Under the pieces are notes generated by a model. The model saw nothing but the letters and a program-made list of their open reading frames with translations, ran no database searches and had not been told where the DNA came from. A stretch of DNA of 7,188 bases from Phycisphaerales bacterium (lineage in GTDB: Bacteria; Pseudomonadota; Gammaproteobacteria; Competibacterales; Competibacteraceae): assembly GCA_014879435.1 (NCBI GenBank), contig JACSSB010000130.1:1-7188 (forward strand), given 5' to 3'. Positions within the stretch are counted from its first letter, which is position 1. The number at the start of each line of letters is the position of its first letter. Below are positions 1 to 5,874 of this stretch, piece after piece. The position numbers and the translations under genes were made by a program.

Positions 1-1
1 T

Positions 2-271
2 GCGGCCAATCCAACAGCCTTCTCTGGCAAGAGCATCGATCATTTGAAAGAGAACGCCACTTTACGGGTACCGACGCTGCGGGAAATTGCTGATTACACC
101 GGTTCGGGCGTGGCGAAGCAGTTGCTGGAGCAGCAAGCAACGGCAGGTAAAACAACGGGAACACCGGGGTCAGCCCAGCCTCAATCGCCGCAGCCAACAA
201 CGGTACCAGGGGCGGTTACGGGTTCTAAACCCGAAATAAAACCGACCCAACCACCGTCCTTGGTACGTTAA
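2..271 (+). CDS. C-terminal part of a short FimV-like (LysM-type) protein, 5' truncated by the window edge
   Basis: The reading frame is open from base 2 and ends at a TAA at 269-271; 89 residues are visible. The first ~35 residues (AANPTAFSGKSIDHLKENAT, then LRVPTLREIA) match the pattern of the FimV N-terminal domain: a residue run like ANPxAF, G-x-(S/N)-I-x-x-L-K, a hydrophobic LRVP and an E-I pair. In FimV/HubP proteins this LysM-like segment lies in the periplasm and is linked to peptidoglycan binding and polar type IV pilus or secretin assembly. The rest is a Gly/Thr/Gln/Pro-rich tail of about 45 residues with no visible domain. Canonical FimV continues for several hundred residues with a membrane helix and a cytoplasmic TPR end; here the protein stops just after the domain, so it is a short paralogue or a different protein with this domain at its C-terminus. 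A TTG at 44 could be read as a start, but it would split the domain, so the true start lies outside the window. Confidence 0.72.
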   Translation, partial: AANPTAFSGKSIDHLKENATLRVPTLREIADYTGSGVAKQLLEQQATAGKTTGTPGSAQPQSPQPTTVPGAVTGSKPEIKPTQPPSLVR

Positions 272-280
272 GAGCAGTTT

Positions 281-317
281 CCTCATCTCCTTTTCATGAA
301 GGAGGTGAGGATCTTTT
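281..317 (+). terminator. Rho-independent terminator of the FimV-like gene
   Basis: CCTCATCTCC (281-290) pairs with GGAGGTGAGG (301-310) with one G-U wobble. Two further T-A pairs close a loop of about 6 nt, and ATCTTTT follows. It begins 9 nt after the stop codon. The opposite strand has no T-run after the stem, so it should act only for the plus-strand gene, although the minus-strand gene converges on it (stop at 356). Confidence 0.82.
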
Positions 318-355
318 AGAAAGCCGCCCTGATTGTTTTGCCCATGGCGTGAGAG

Positions 356-940
356 TCAGCGCCAATAGAAATTCAAATGGGATTGACGCGCATTAATGGT
401 GACTTTCTGCTCTTGGGATTGTTCGAGTGTACTGGCCTTCACGGTATAGGTGCCCAGCGGCAGCTTGACGTAGAACCAGGGGCCATTCGATGTGGCATTC
501 AGGACGGTTTCGCCCCCTTGGTTCATGATGCTGACTTTAACATCGGCCAGATAATTGCCGCCGCCTTGCATCGCGAACAGTAGCCGTAGATTAAATTGGT
601 CGGACATGGCGTTGAGTTCTGCGCGTTCGCCTTCGCCCACACCACCAGAGACATAGCGGATACCCCGCTCATCCTGAACCTGTAACCTCGGTCCCGTGCT
701 TGCTTCTTCTGAAGAGACGTACTCCGACTGCTCCGTGGTAGCTGCTGATGGTTGTAGCAGTTGGCTGTCGGTCTGGGCAGCGCTTCCAGGAGTCGATTCC
801 TGAGAGAGACTGGGTGGGCTGGCCAGGGGTGGTTCTTCGTAGCGTGGCGAGCTGGATTGTTGTGCACTGGCCAACAGCGAAAATCCGCCGCTTAATGCCA
901 GCATGATCACCATTGAGCTCATTGTGCGCTTCGTTACCAT
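356..940 (-). CDS. Exported protein with C-terminal carboxypeptidase-regulatory-like domain (conserved hypothetical)
   Basis: This encodes 194 residues. A signal peptide is clear: MVTKR, a hydrophobic stretch at about residues 8-24, and an ASA|QQ cleavage site after residue 26, so the product is periplasmic or outer-envelope. Residues 27 to about 90 are a low-complexity Ser/Gln/Pro/Glu linker. Residues 93-194 hold the conserved part: GIRYVSGGVGEGE, a short helix, then beta-strand blocks with NYLADVKVSI, NGPWFYVKLPLGTYTV and a final strand ending at LNFYWR. The PLGTYTV motif is typical of transthyretin-like/carboxypeptidase regulatory or PEGA-type beta-sandwiches. I recall the domain as a widespread uncharacterised proteobacterial family. 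The start is fixed by AGGAGAA (946-952) 5 nt upstream. The gene lies 38 nt downstream of the acyl-CoA ligase on the same strand and may be co-transcribed with it. No catalytic residues are evident and the function is unknown. Confidence 0.82.
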   Translation of the reverse strand: MVTKRTMSSMVIMLALSGGFSLLASAQQSSSPRYEEPPLASPPSLSQESTPGSAAQTDSQLLQPSAATTEQSEYVSSEEASTGPRLQVQDERGIRYVSGGVGEGERAELNAMSDQFNLRLLFAMQGGGNYLADVKVSIMNQGGETVLNATSNGPWFYVKLPLGTYTVKASTLEQSQEQKVTINARQSHLNFYWR

Positions 941-951
941 TGCCGTTCTCC

Positions 952-978
952 TAATGTATTTAATGTATTTAATGTATT
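952..978. repeat. Three perfect tandem copies of TAATGTATT (9 bp)
   Basis: Copies occupy 952-960, 961-969 and 970-978. The array abuts the ligase stop codon (979-981) on one side and overlaps the end of the Shine-Dalgarno sequence (946-952) of the downstream minus-strand gene on the other. Read on the minus strand it gives repeated AATACATTA, each holding a weak -10-like TACATT. Slippage would change the ligase-to-secreted-protein spacing by 9 bp without touching either coding frame. Confidence 0.9.
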
Positions 979-2655
979 TTATGAATCGAGTTGGAAAGAG
1001 GGGTCTTTTCTGATTTCTTGTGTATATTGTTGGCGCATCACCTTCTTGTCGAGCTTACCCACGCTGGTCTTGGGAATAGAATCGACCAGCAAAACGTGAT
1101 CGGGAATACCCCATTTGGAAAGGAGACCCTGATCGACGAAATCTTTCAGCCAGTCACGGATGGCTGTTGCGTCCGTCGGCCGACCGGGTTGCGATACCAC
1201 CAGTGCCAACGGCCGTTCACCCCATTTCGGATCGGGAATACCGATGACCGCTGCTTCCGCTACCCCTGGATGTTTGAGGATCAAATCTTCCAGCTCCAGC
1301 GAGGAGATCCATTCGCCACCGGTCTTGATCACATCTTTCAACCGATCAGTGATCTTGAGATAGCCCTCTGCGTCGATAAAACCGATATCGCCGGTGTGCA
1401 GATAGCCATCGCGCCACAGCGATTCGGAACTGTGTGGATCGCGCAGGTAACCTTGGGTCAGCCATGGTGCGCGAGTGAGCACCTCTCCCGTACTGTTACT
1501 GCCGGGCGCTAGATCGTTCATATCTTCATCCACGATCCGCAATTCGACCATGGGGATCGGCAAACCCGCCTTGCAGCGAATGGGCAATTGTTGTTCCTGA
1601 TCCCAGTGCAGCATGTGTGGTTTAAGATGCGCTAGAGTCAAGATGGGGCAGGTTTCCGATAGACCGTAGGCACCGAATACGTCTGCGCCTCGATCAAGGG
1701 TTCGTTTGGCTAAGGAGAGCGGCAACGCCGAACCACCGATGGCTACTTTCCAGTGCGACAGATCCACCTCGTCCACCTTGGGGCTATCCAGCAGCATTTG
1801 CAGGATAGTGGGTACGCAGTGCGAAAAAGTTACTTTCTCGCGCTGAATTAAGGATAGCAAGTGCTCTGGTACGTAGCGCCCTGGGTAGATTTGCTTGACA
1901 CCTAGCAAAGTGGCGACATAGGGAAATCCCCAAGCGTGAACGTGAAACATGGGGGTAAGCGGCATGTACACGTCATCGCGATTAAAACGGCCCTGGCCGG
2001 TACCGCCCACAGCCGAGCGTAGCGCCAAGGTATGCAGCACCAGTTGCCGATGGCTGAAGTACACCCCTTTGGGTAGGCCGGTGGTGCCCGTGGTATAGAA
2101 CGTGGTGGCGCGGGTATCCTCGGAGAAATCCAAAAATTTATGGTCGGAATCGCCAGACATCAACAGATTTTCGTATTCGATGGTGATGTCCAGGGTAGTG
2201 GCTGGAGTGTGGCCATTGTCGTTGAGTAGCACCAATTTCTTGACTGGCTCGATGCGATCGCGAATGGTTTCCAGGATCGGCAGAAATTCGATGTTGATCA
2301 GGATGATGTCATCTTCGGCGTGGTTGATGGTGTAGAGAATCTGTTCAGGGCTTAGGCGGATATTGATGGTGTGCAAGACCGCCCCTAGCATCGGCACCGC
2401 GAAGAAGCATTCCAGATAGCGATGGCTGTCCCAATCCATCACCGCCACGGTATCGCCGGGCTTGATGCCAAGCCCAGCCAGACCGCTGGCTAGACGGCTG
2501 ATACGCTCATTCAAATCACGATAGGTTTGGCGTTTGAAAGAGCCGTAAACGATCTCCTGATCGGGAAATTGACGGACCGAGTTGCCGATCAGATGTTTGA
2601 TAAGCAGAGGATAAGCATAAGCGGAGGGAGTACGTTCGATCGTTTTTTCGGTCAT
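979..2655 (-). CDS. Medium/long-chain fatty-acyl-CoA ligase (AMP-forming), AlkK/FadD-like
   Basis: This encodes 558 residues, a normal length for the family. ANL-superfamily motifs appear in order: the P-loop-like YTTGTTGLPKG (187-197), MFHVHAWG (236-243), GAYGLSET (328-335), YLHTGDIG (418-425), DRLKDVIKTGGEWISS (437-452) and PKTSVGKLDKK (528-538), with Lys534 as the expected adenylation lysine. These enzymes activate a free fatty acid with ATP to an acyl-adenylate, then transfer it to CoA in the cytoplasm. The overall pattern (HTIN.RL.PEQI.Y.INHAED near 95-115, FHV.AWG, KTGGEWIS) is closest to the AlkK-type medium-chain group rather than E. coli FadD, but chain length cannot be read from sequence. 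The ATG is supported by AAGGAGC (2664-2670) 8 nt upstream. No other beta-oxidation gene is in view. The gene is likely the first of a two-gene unit with the exported protein downstream. Confidence 0.93.
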   Translation of the reverse strand: MTEKTIERTPSAYAYPLLIKHLIGNSVRQFPDQEIVYGSFKRQTYRDLNERISRLASGLAGLGIKPGDTVAVMDWDSHRYLECFFAVPMLGAVLHTINIRLSPEQILYTINHAEDDIILINIEFLPILETIRDRIEPVKKLVLLNDNGHTPATTLDITIEYENLLMSGDSDHKFLDFSEDTRATTFYTTGTTGLPKGVYFSHRQLVLHTLALRSAVGGTGQGRFNRDDVYMPLTPMFHVHAWGFPYVATLLGVKQIYPGRYVPEHLLSLIQREKVTFSHCVPTILQMLLDSPKVDEVDLSHWKVAIGGSALPLSLAKRTLDRGADVFGAYGLSETCPILTLAHLKPHMLHWDQEQQLPIRCKAGLPIPMVELRIVDEDMNDLAPGSNSTGEVLTRAPWLTQGYLRDPHSSESLWRDGYLHTGDIGFIDAEGYLKITDRLKDVIKTGGEWISSLELEDLILKHPGVAEAAVIGIPDPKWGERPLALVVSQPGRPTDATAIRDWLKDFVDQGLLSKWGIPDHVLLVDSIPKTSVGKLDKKVMRQQYTQEIRKDPSFQLDS

Positions 2656-2759
2656 TTTATTCTGCTCCTTGTCATGGCCGTTTCGGATTGGAGCTGTTTG
2701 TTGCGCCAGGAAATAGCGTAGACAGCATCTTCGGCGAGGCGATCGGAATCAGGGAAGAT

Positions 2760-2785
2760 GCGGAGACGGTCATGGCAGTCTCCGC
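2760..2785 (-). promoter_or_regulatory. 8-bp hairpin in the presumed leader of the acyl-CoA ligase mRNA
   Basis: GCGGAGAC (2760-2767) and GTCTCCGC (2778-2785) are perfect inverted repeats separated by 10 nt. The element lies about 105 nt upstream of the ligase ATG. No T-run follows in either direction, so it is not an intrinsic terminator. It could be an mRNA structure or a dyad operator; the sequence alone does not decide. Confidence 0.4.
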
Positions 2786-2807
2786 GATATGGTCCGTGCC
2801 TGCTTAA

Positions 2808-2813
2808 ACTATA
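2808..2813 (-). promoter_or_regulatory. Possible -10 box for the acyl-CoA ligase gene
   Basis: On the minus strand this reads TATAGT, five of six matches to TATAAT, about 150 nt upstream of the ligase ATG. No good -35 hexamer sits 16-18 bp further upstream, so an activator-dependent promoter or a chance match are both possible. Confidence 0.25.
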
Positions 2814-2860
2814 GCGTTCCTGACCAATTTGTAGACCGAATGGACTCCTAATCACTGAAG

Positions 2861-2887
2861 GTCATTCCCGCAAAAGCGGGAATCCAG
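2861..2887 (+). repeat. REP-like palindromic repeat, copy 1
   Basis: A 27-bp element beginning GTCATTCCCGC and ending GCGGGAATCCAG, with an AAAA loop. The internal stem ATTCCCGC/GCGGGAAT is a perfect 8 bp. It matches 25 of 27 positions of copy 2. Dispersed extragenic repeats of this sequence type are well known in beta- and gammaproteobacteria. Confidence 0.85.
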
Positions 2888-2921
2888 AGTCTGAACCTGC
2901 AACTGACAGTACTACTCGATT

Positions 2922-2997
2922 GTCATTCCTGCGAAAGCGGGAATCCAGGAGTCCTTGCGTGTTGCCACTTCTGGACTCCCGCCTACGCGGGAGTGAC
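2922..2997. repeat. REPIN-like pair: REP copies 2 (+) and 3 (-) in inverted orientation
   Basis: Copy 2 (2922-2948) has the stem ATTCCTGC/GCGGGAAT around a GAAA loop. Copy 3 (2971-2997) is on the opposite strand: its reverse complement starts GTCACTCCCGC and ends GCGGGAGTCCAG. Copies 2 and 3 match at 22 of 27 positions and are separated by 22 bp. They can fold either as two small hairpins or as one long hairpin, the arrangement typical of REPIN/BIME units. Copy 3 lies 10 bp beyond the thrC stop codon and would be the first structure in the thrC 3' untranslated region. It could protect the mRNA end or aid termination, although no T-run follows. Confidence 0.8.
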
Positions 2998-3007
2998 GAT
3001 TCTTGTT

Positions 3008-4417
3008 TTAGCTCGTGTGCTGAACGATGTAGTCCTTGATCTGGTCGGTATTTACATCCATGACTTCGAAGCGCTGGGGCAGCTTTTCGATGTTTTCATA
3101 ACCAGCCGGACGCTCCGGTGGGTGGCCCAGCGCTTCGACGATGGAATCCTCGAACTTGGCAGGCAAAGCGGTCTCCAGACAGATCAGTGGTACCCCTTTT
3201 TCGCGATATTCCAGGCCGACTTTGATGCCATCAGCGGTATGGGTATCGATGACCGTACCGCATTCGCGATGAACCCAGCGGATCATGGACATGCGGTCTG
3301 CGTGATTACTGGAGCCGGACACGAAGCCGGATTGCGCAATAGTGCGGGCGGCATCGGTGCCGGATAAGTCGAAGAAGCCTTGAGTATCCAGTTGTTGCCA
3401 CAATCGGCGGACTGCTGCTGGATCGCGCCCGACCGCATCGAAAATAAAGCGCTCGAAGTTGGATGCCTTAGAAATATCCATCGAGGGGCTGCTGGTATGT
3501 GCCACTTGATCGGTCTGACGTACCCGATAAACCCCAGTACGAAAGAATTCGTCGAGTACGTTGTTTTCGTTGGTGGCCAGAATCAAGCGGCGTACCGGCA
3601 GGCCCATGCGCTTGGCGATGTAACCGGCGCAGATATTGCCAAAGTTGCCGGAGGGTACAGCGAAGGAGACTTCCTGATCGTCGCGAGTGGTGACCGTCAG
3701 CCAAGCTTTGAAGTAGTAGACGATCTGTGCCGCTACTCGTGCCCAGTTGATGGAATTGACCGTGCCGATGGCGTGGCGCGCTTTGAACTGAGCGTCGTTG
3801 CTAACGGCTTTGACGATATCTTGGCAATCGTCGAATACGCCACGCACAGCGATATTGAAGATATTCGGATCGGGCAGCGAGAACATCTGCGCGGTCTGGA
3901 ATCGGCTCATCTTTTGATAAGGCGAGAGCATGAATACCTGAATCCCATGCTTGCCGCGCATAGCATATTCGGCGCTGGAGCCGGTATCGCCCGAGGTGGC
4001 ACCGAGGATATTGAGGTGGCCGCCCGTCTTGAGCAACGCATACTCGAACAAATTGCCAAGCAACTGCATGGCGATGTCCTTGAACGCCAGAGTGGGGCCG
4101 TTCGACAGTCGCAGCAGCCAAACCTCATCCAACAGGTTGACGGTCGGGGTGATGGCCGTGGTGAGGAAATGCTCGGCGGTATAGGTGCGATCAACCAGCG
4201 CCCGCAGGTCGGCAGCAGGCAAATCGTCGGCAAACTTGTGCAGGATGGCGAAAGCCAATTCCGGGTAGGACAGGCTGCGCCAGCTCGCCAGTTCACCAGG
4301 AGCCAGAGTGGGGTAGTGTTCCGGGATAGTCAGACCGCCGTCGGGTGCGAGTCCACCGAGCAGAATTTCGGAAAAGGTTGCGGGGGGCATACCGCCTCGG
4401 GTGCTGAGGTAACGCAT
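3008..4417 (-). CDS. thrC: Threonine synthase
   Basis: A pyridoxal-phosphate enzyme that converts O-phospho-L-homoserine to L-threonine plus phosphate in the cytoplasm, the last step of threonine synthesis. From the ATG at 4417 it has 469 residues, about the length I recall for Pseudomonas-type ThrC. Visible features: the N-terminal MRYLSTRGG typical of the family, the PLP-lysine motif GPTLAFKDIAMQLLG (Lys113), GATSGDTGSSAEYA (about 139-152), NSINWARVAAQIVYY, the phosphate-binding SGNFGNICAGY (about 256-266), SPSMDISKASNFERF, and the C-terminal DTHTADG. The frame stays open 53 codons further upstream to 4576, but that extension has no family similarity, covers the likely promoter, and overlaps the divergent gene's control region. 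The chosen ATG has GAGAA (4426-4430) 8 nt upstream. No homoserine dehydrogenase or kinase gene is adjacent. Confidence 0.95.
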   Translation of the reverse strand: MRYLSTRGGMPPATFSEILLGGLAPDGGLTIPEHYPTLAPGELASWRSLSYPELAFAILHKFADDLPAADLRALVDRTYTAEHFLTTAITPTVNLLDEVWLLRLSNGPTLAFKDIAMQLLGNLFEYALLKTGGHLNILGATSGDTGSSAEYAMRGKHGIQVFMLSPYQKMSRFQTAQMFSLPDPNIFNIAVRGVFDDCQDIVKAVSNDAQFKARHAIGTVNSINWARVAAQIVYYFKAWLTVTTRDDQEVSFAVPSGNFGNICAGYIAKRMGLPVRRLILATNENNVLDEFFRTGVYRVRQTDQVAHTSSPSMDISKASNFERFIFDAVGRDPAAVRRLWQQLDTQGFFDLSGTDAARTIAQSGFVSGSSNHADRMSMIRWVHRECGTVIDTHTADGIKVGLEYREKGVPLICLETALPAKFEDSIVEALGHPPERPAGYENIEKLPQRFEVMDVNTDQIKDYIVQHTS

Positions 4418-4468
4418 GTGGTCGGTTCTCGGAAATTGCAAAAAATTCAGGGAGGGAAAAGTAGCGCT

Positions 4469-4474
4469 ATTGTA
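4469..4474 (-). promoter_or_regulatory. Likely -10 box of the thrC promoter
   Basis: On the minus strand this reads TACAAT, five of six matches to the sigma-70 consensus, about 52 nt upstream of the chosen thrC ATG. The -35 position is poor (ATCAAG at 17-bp spacing). Its place inside the upstream open frame supports the shorter thrC start. Confidence 0.4.
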
Positions 4475-4539
4475 ACTGGCTGTGTTGCTTCCTTGATGAA
4501 AAAGAAGTTGATTTAACGAACCAGATACGGTGCATTCAC

Positions 4540-4568
4540 TTGACCACCTCTTGAGCCATGTCGAGAAT
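4540..4568 (+). promoter_or_regulatory. Predicted sigma-70 promoter of the FAD oxidoreductase gene
   Basis: TTGACC (4540-4545; five of six to TTGACA) is followed after 17 bp by GAGAAT (4563-4568; four of six to TATAAT). Transcription would start near 4575, giving a leader of about 30 nt before the ATG at 4606. This fits the start choice for that gene and excludes the ATG at 4558. Confidence 0.45.
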
Positions 4569-4577
4569 CCGCTCAAG
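4550..4577. promoter_or_regulatory. Dyad CTTGAGC-N14-GCTCAAG flanking the -10 box (operator candidate)
   Basis: Perfect 7-bp inverted arms at 4550-4556 and 4571-4577 have centres 21 bp apart, two helical turns. They bracket the predicted -10 hexamer at 4563-4568. This geometry suits a dimeric repressor, but no regulator gene is nearby and the motif is not one I recognise. Confidence 0.35.
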
Positions 4578-4605
4578 GTATTTTCCCCATCATACGGAGT
4601 CTGTC

Positions 4606-5811
4606 ATGGCTGACTGTGATCTGTTGATTATTGGCGCTGGCATCAGTGGCTTGAGTATGGCGCATTACGCCACCACCGCTGGTTTGAAGGTCCGGGTGTT
4701 AGAACGGGAAGATCGCGTGGGTGGGTGCCTGCACTCGCATCGCTTCGGCGGTGAGTTGGACGGATTCTGGTTAGAACTGGGCGCACACAGCGCCTTCAAT
4801 TCCTACGGTAATTTGTTGGCGATCCTGGAACAAATCGGTTTACTCAGTCGCTTGCAACGCCGCGCCAGAGTGCGCTTTCGGATGGTGGCAAATGGGGTGG
4901 TCAAGAGTATTCCTTCCCAGTTGTATTTCCCGGCATTGGCGCTGGCTCCGTTTCGCTTGCTCGGTTTGATCAAGACCGGGCGCACAGTCGCTGAGTACTA
5001 CGGCCATATCGTCGGTCAGCGCAATTACACGGCGGTATTTGGACCGGCTTTCGATGCGGTCATTTGCCAGCCAGCCAGCGCATTTCCCGCCGATAGCCTG
5101 TTTCAACCGCGACCCCGGCGCAAGGATATTCCGCGCGGTTTTAGCTTGCCGGGGGGATTGCAAACTATCGCCGATACCTTGGCGGCACAGACAGGCATTG
5201 CCATCGAGTTTGGTCAGCGCGTGCGGGAAATTCGACGCCAGGAGAGAGGATTTACCGTCCGTAGTGATCAAGCGGAATACCAAGCGCGTGCGCTTTGTTT
5301 GGCCACACCGGTGGCGGTGGCAGCGGAGCTACTGCGTAAGCCATTTCCCGATATTGCCGAGCGCTTGGCGGAGATCGATACCGCAGAGGTCGAATCGCTT
5401 GGAGTAGCGCTACCGACAGCGCAGGTGTCCCTACCACCTATAGCGGGCCTGATTGGTCGAGAGGAGCCGTTTTATTCCGTGGTGTCACGCGATACCGTTC
5501 CCGACGCTCATTGGCGGGGTTTGACCTTTCATTTCCGGCCAGGGGTGTTGAATAAAGAAGAGCGGCTCGAACGCATCGCCCAGATTCTTGGCGTTACGCG
5601 CACCCTGCTTGGGCCGGAGAGAGTCGTGTATACGCGCAATCAGTTGCCGGCGTTGCGAGTGGGTCATGGCGAACGGGCCGAGGAACTGGACCAAGCATTG
5701 CTTGGAAATCGGCTGGCGCTGACCGGTAATTATTTTAGTGGAATCGCTATTGAGGATTGTGTGACCCGCTCGCGAGCAGAGTTCGAGCGATTGCGCAGTG
5801 AAGGATTGTGA
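4606..5811 (+). CDS. FAD-dependent oxidoreductase, protoporphyrinogen oxidase/amine oxidase-like fold
   Basis: The product has 401 residues. The N-terminus is a classic FAD-binding Rossmann motif: DLLIIGAGISGLSMAH (5-20), with an acidic residue ending strand 2 in VLEREDRVGG (31-40). The RVGG box is shared by protoporphyrinogen, phytoene and monoamine oxidases. LELGAHSAF follows at 57-65, then RGFSLPGGLQTIADTL (177-192), as in HemY-type enzymes. The C-terminal FAD motif is LALTGNYFSGIAIEDCV (370-386). This pattern is closest to protoporphyrinogen oxidase-like proteins, but the length is below the 450-500 residues usual for HemY. No haem gene is adjacent, so the substrate is unassigned. The ATG at 4606 is preceded by GGAG (4596-4599) 6 nt away and places the Rossmann strand at the very N-terminus; an in-frame ATG at 4558 would add 16 unconserved residues. 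It is transcribed divergently from thrC. Confidence 0.85.
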   Translation: MADCDLLIIGAGISGLSMAHYATTAGLKVRVLEREDRVGGCLHSHRFGGELDGFWLELGAHSAFNSYGNLLAILEQIGLLSRLQRRARVRFRMVANGVVKSIPSQLYFPALALAPFRLLGLIKTGRTVAEYYGHIVGQRNYTAVFGPAFDAVICQPASAFPADSLFQPRPRRKDIPRGFSLPGGLQTIADTLAAQTGIAIEFGQRVREIRRQERGFTVRSDQAEYQARALCLATPVAVAAELLRKPFPDIAERLAEIDTAEVESLGVALPTAQVSLPPIAGLIGREEPFYSVVSRDTVPDAHWRGLTFHFRPGVLNKEERLERIAQILGVTRTLLGPERVVYTRNQLPALRVGHGERAEELDQALLGNRLALTGNYFSGIAIEDCVTRSRAEFERLRSEGL

Positions 5812-5826
5812 ATGGTCTGTCCGAGT

Positions 5827-5860
5827 CGGATCCGAGCGTGATTTACAGCGGTCGGATCCG
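5827..5860. repeat. Palindromic hairpin at a convergent gene junction
   Basis: The self-complementary octamer CGGATCCG occurs at 5827-5834 and again at 5853-5860, each inside a direct repeat GTCGGATCCG (5825-5834, 5851-5860). The two copies can pair as a stem of 8 bp plus an A-T pair, with extra C-G pairing inside after one mismatch. It lies between the stops of the oxidoreductase (5811) and the repeat protein (5875). No T-run follows on either strand, so any terminator role would not be of the standard intrinsic type. Confidence 0.5.
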
Positions 5861-5874
5861 GTTTACTGCACTAA

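Larger units (their letters stand above)
2656..3007. other. Gene-free spacer between thrC and the acyl-CoA ligase
   Basis: This 352-bp stretch lies between the ligase start and the thrC stop. The ligase-proximal half (2656 to about 2860) looks like a leader/promoter region with one hairpin. The thrC-proximal half carries three REP-like palindromes. A 67-codon minus-strand frame at 2652-2855 overlaps the ligase start, but it has no ribosome binding site that stands out and no recognisable protein character, so I treat the stretch as non-coding. Confidence 0.7.

Noticed and set aside
991..1512. 173-codon plus-strand frame within the ligase region
   Set aside because: It is antisense to the conserved C-terminal domain of the ligase and has no independent features.
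2815..2830. FadR-like operator upstream of the ligase
   Set aside because: The minus strand has ATTGGTC, matching only one half-site; the second half (GACC-type) is absent, so it does not pass as a FadR site.
2652..2855. 67-codon minus-strand frame overlapping the ligase start
   Set aside because: No clear ribosome binding site, no domain, charged and irregular composition; better explained as leader DNA that happens to be open.
2861..2997. Possible CRISPR array, because similar palindromic units recur
   Set aside because: Only three units, one inverted, with unequal spacing and no cas genes; they are REP-like palindromes.
3380..4516. A 378-codon plus-strand open frame antisense to thrC
   Set aside because: It lies opposite a well-supported thrC, has no recognisable domain and reads as the complement of a coding gene.
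4418..4576. 53-codon N-terminal extension of thrC
   Set aside because: The family N-terminus MRYLSTRGG starts at 4417 with its own GAGAA site; the extension covers a TACAAT box and has no similarity to ThrC.
4558..4605. ATG at 4558 as start of the FAD oxidoreductase
   Set aside because: It lies inside the predicted promoter, between the -35 and -10 boxes. The ATG at 4606 has a GGAG 6 nt upstream and begins right at the Rossmann strand.
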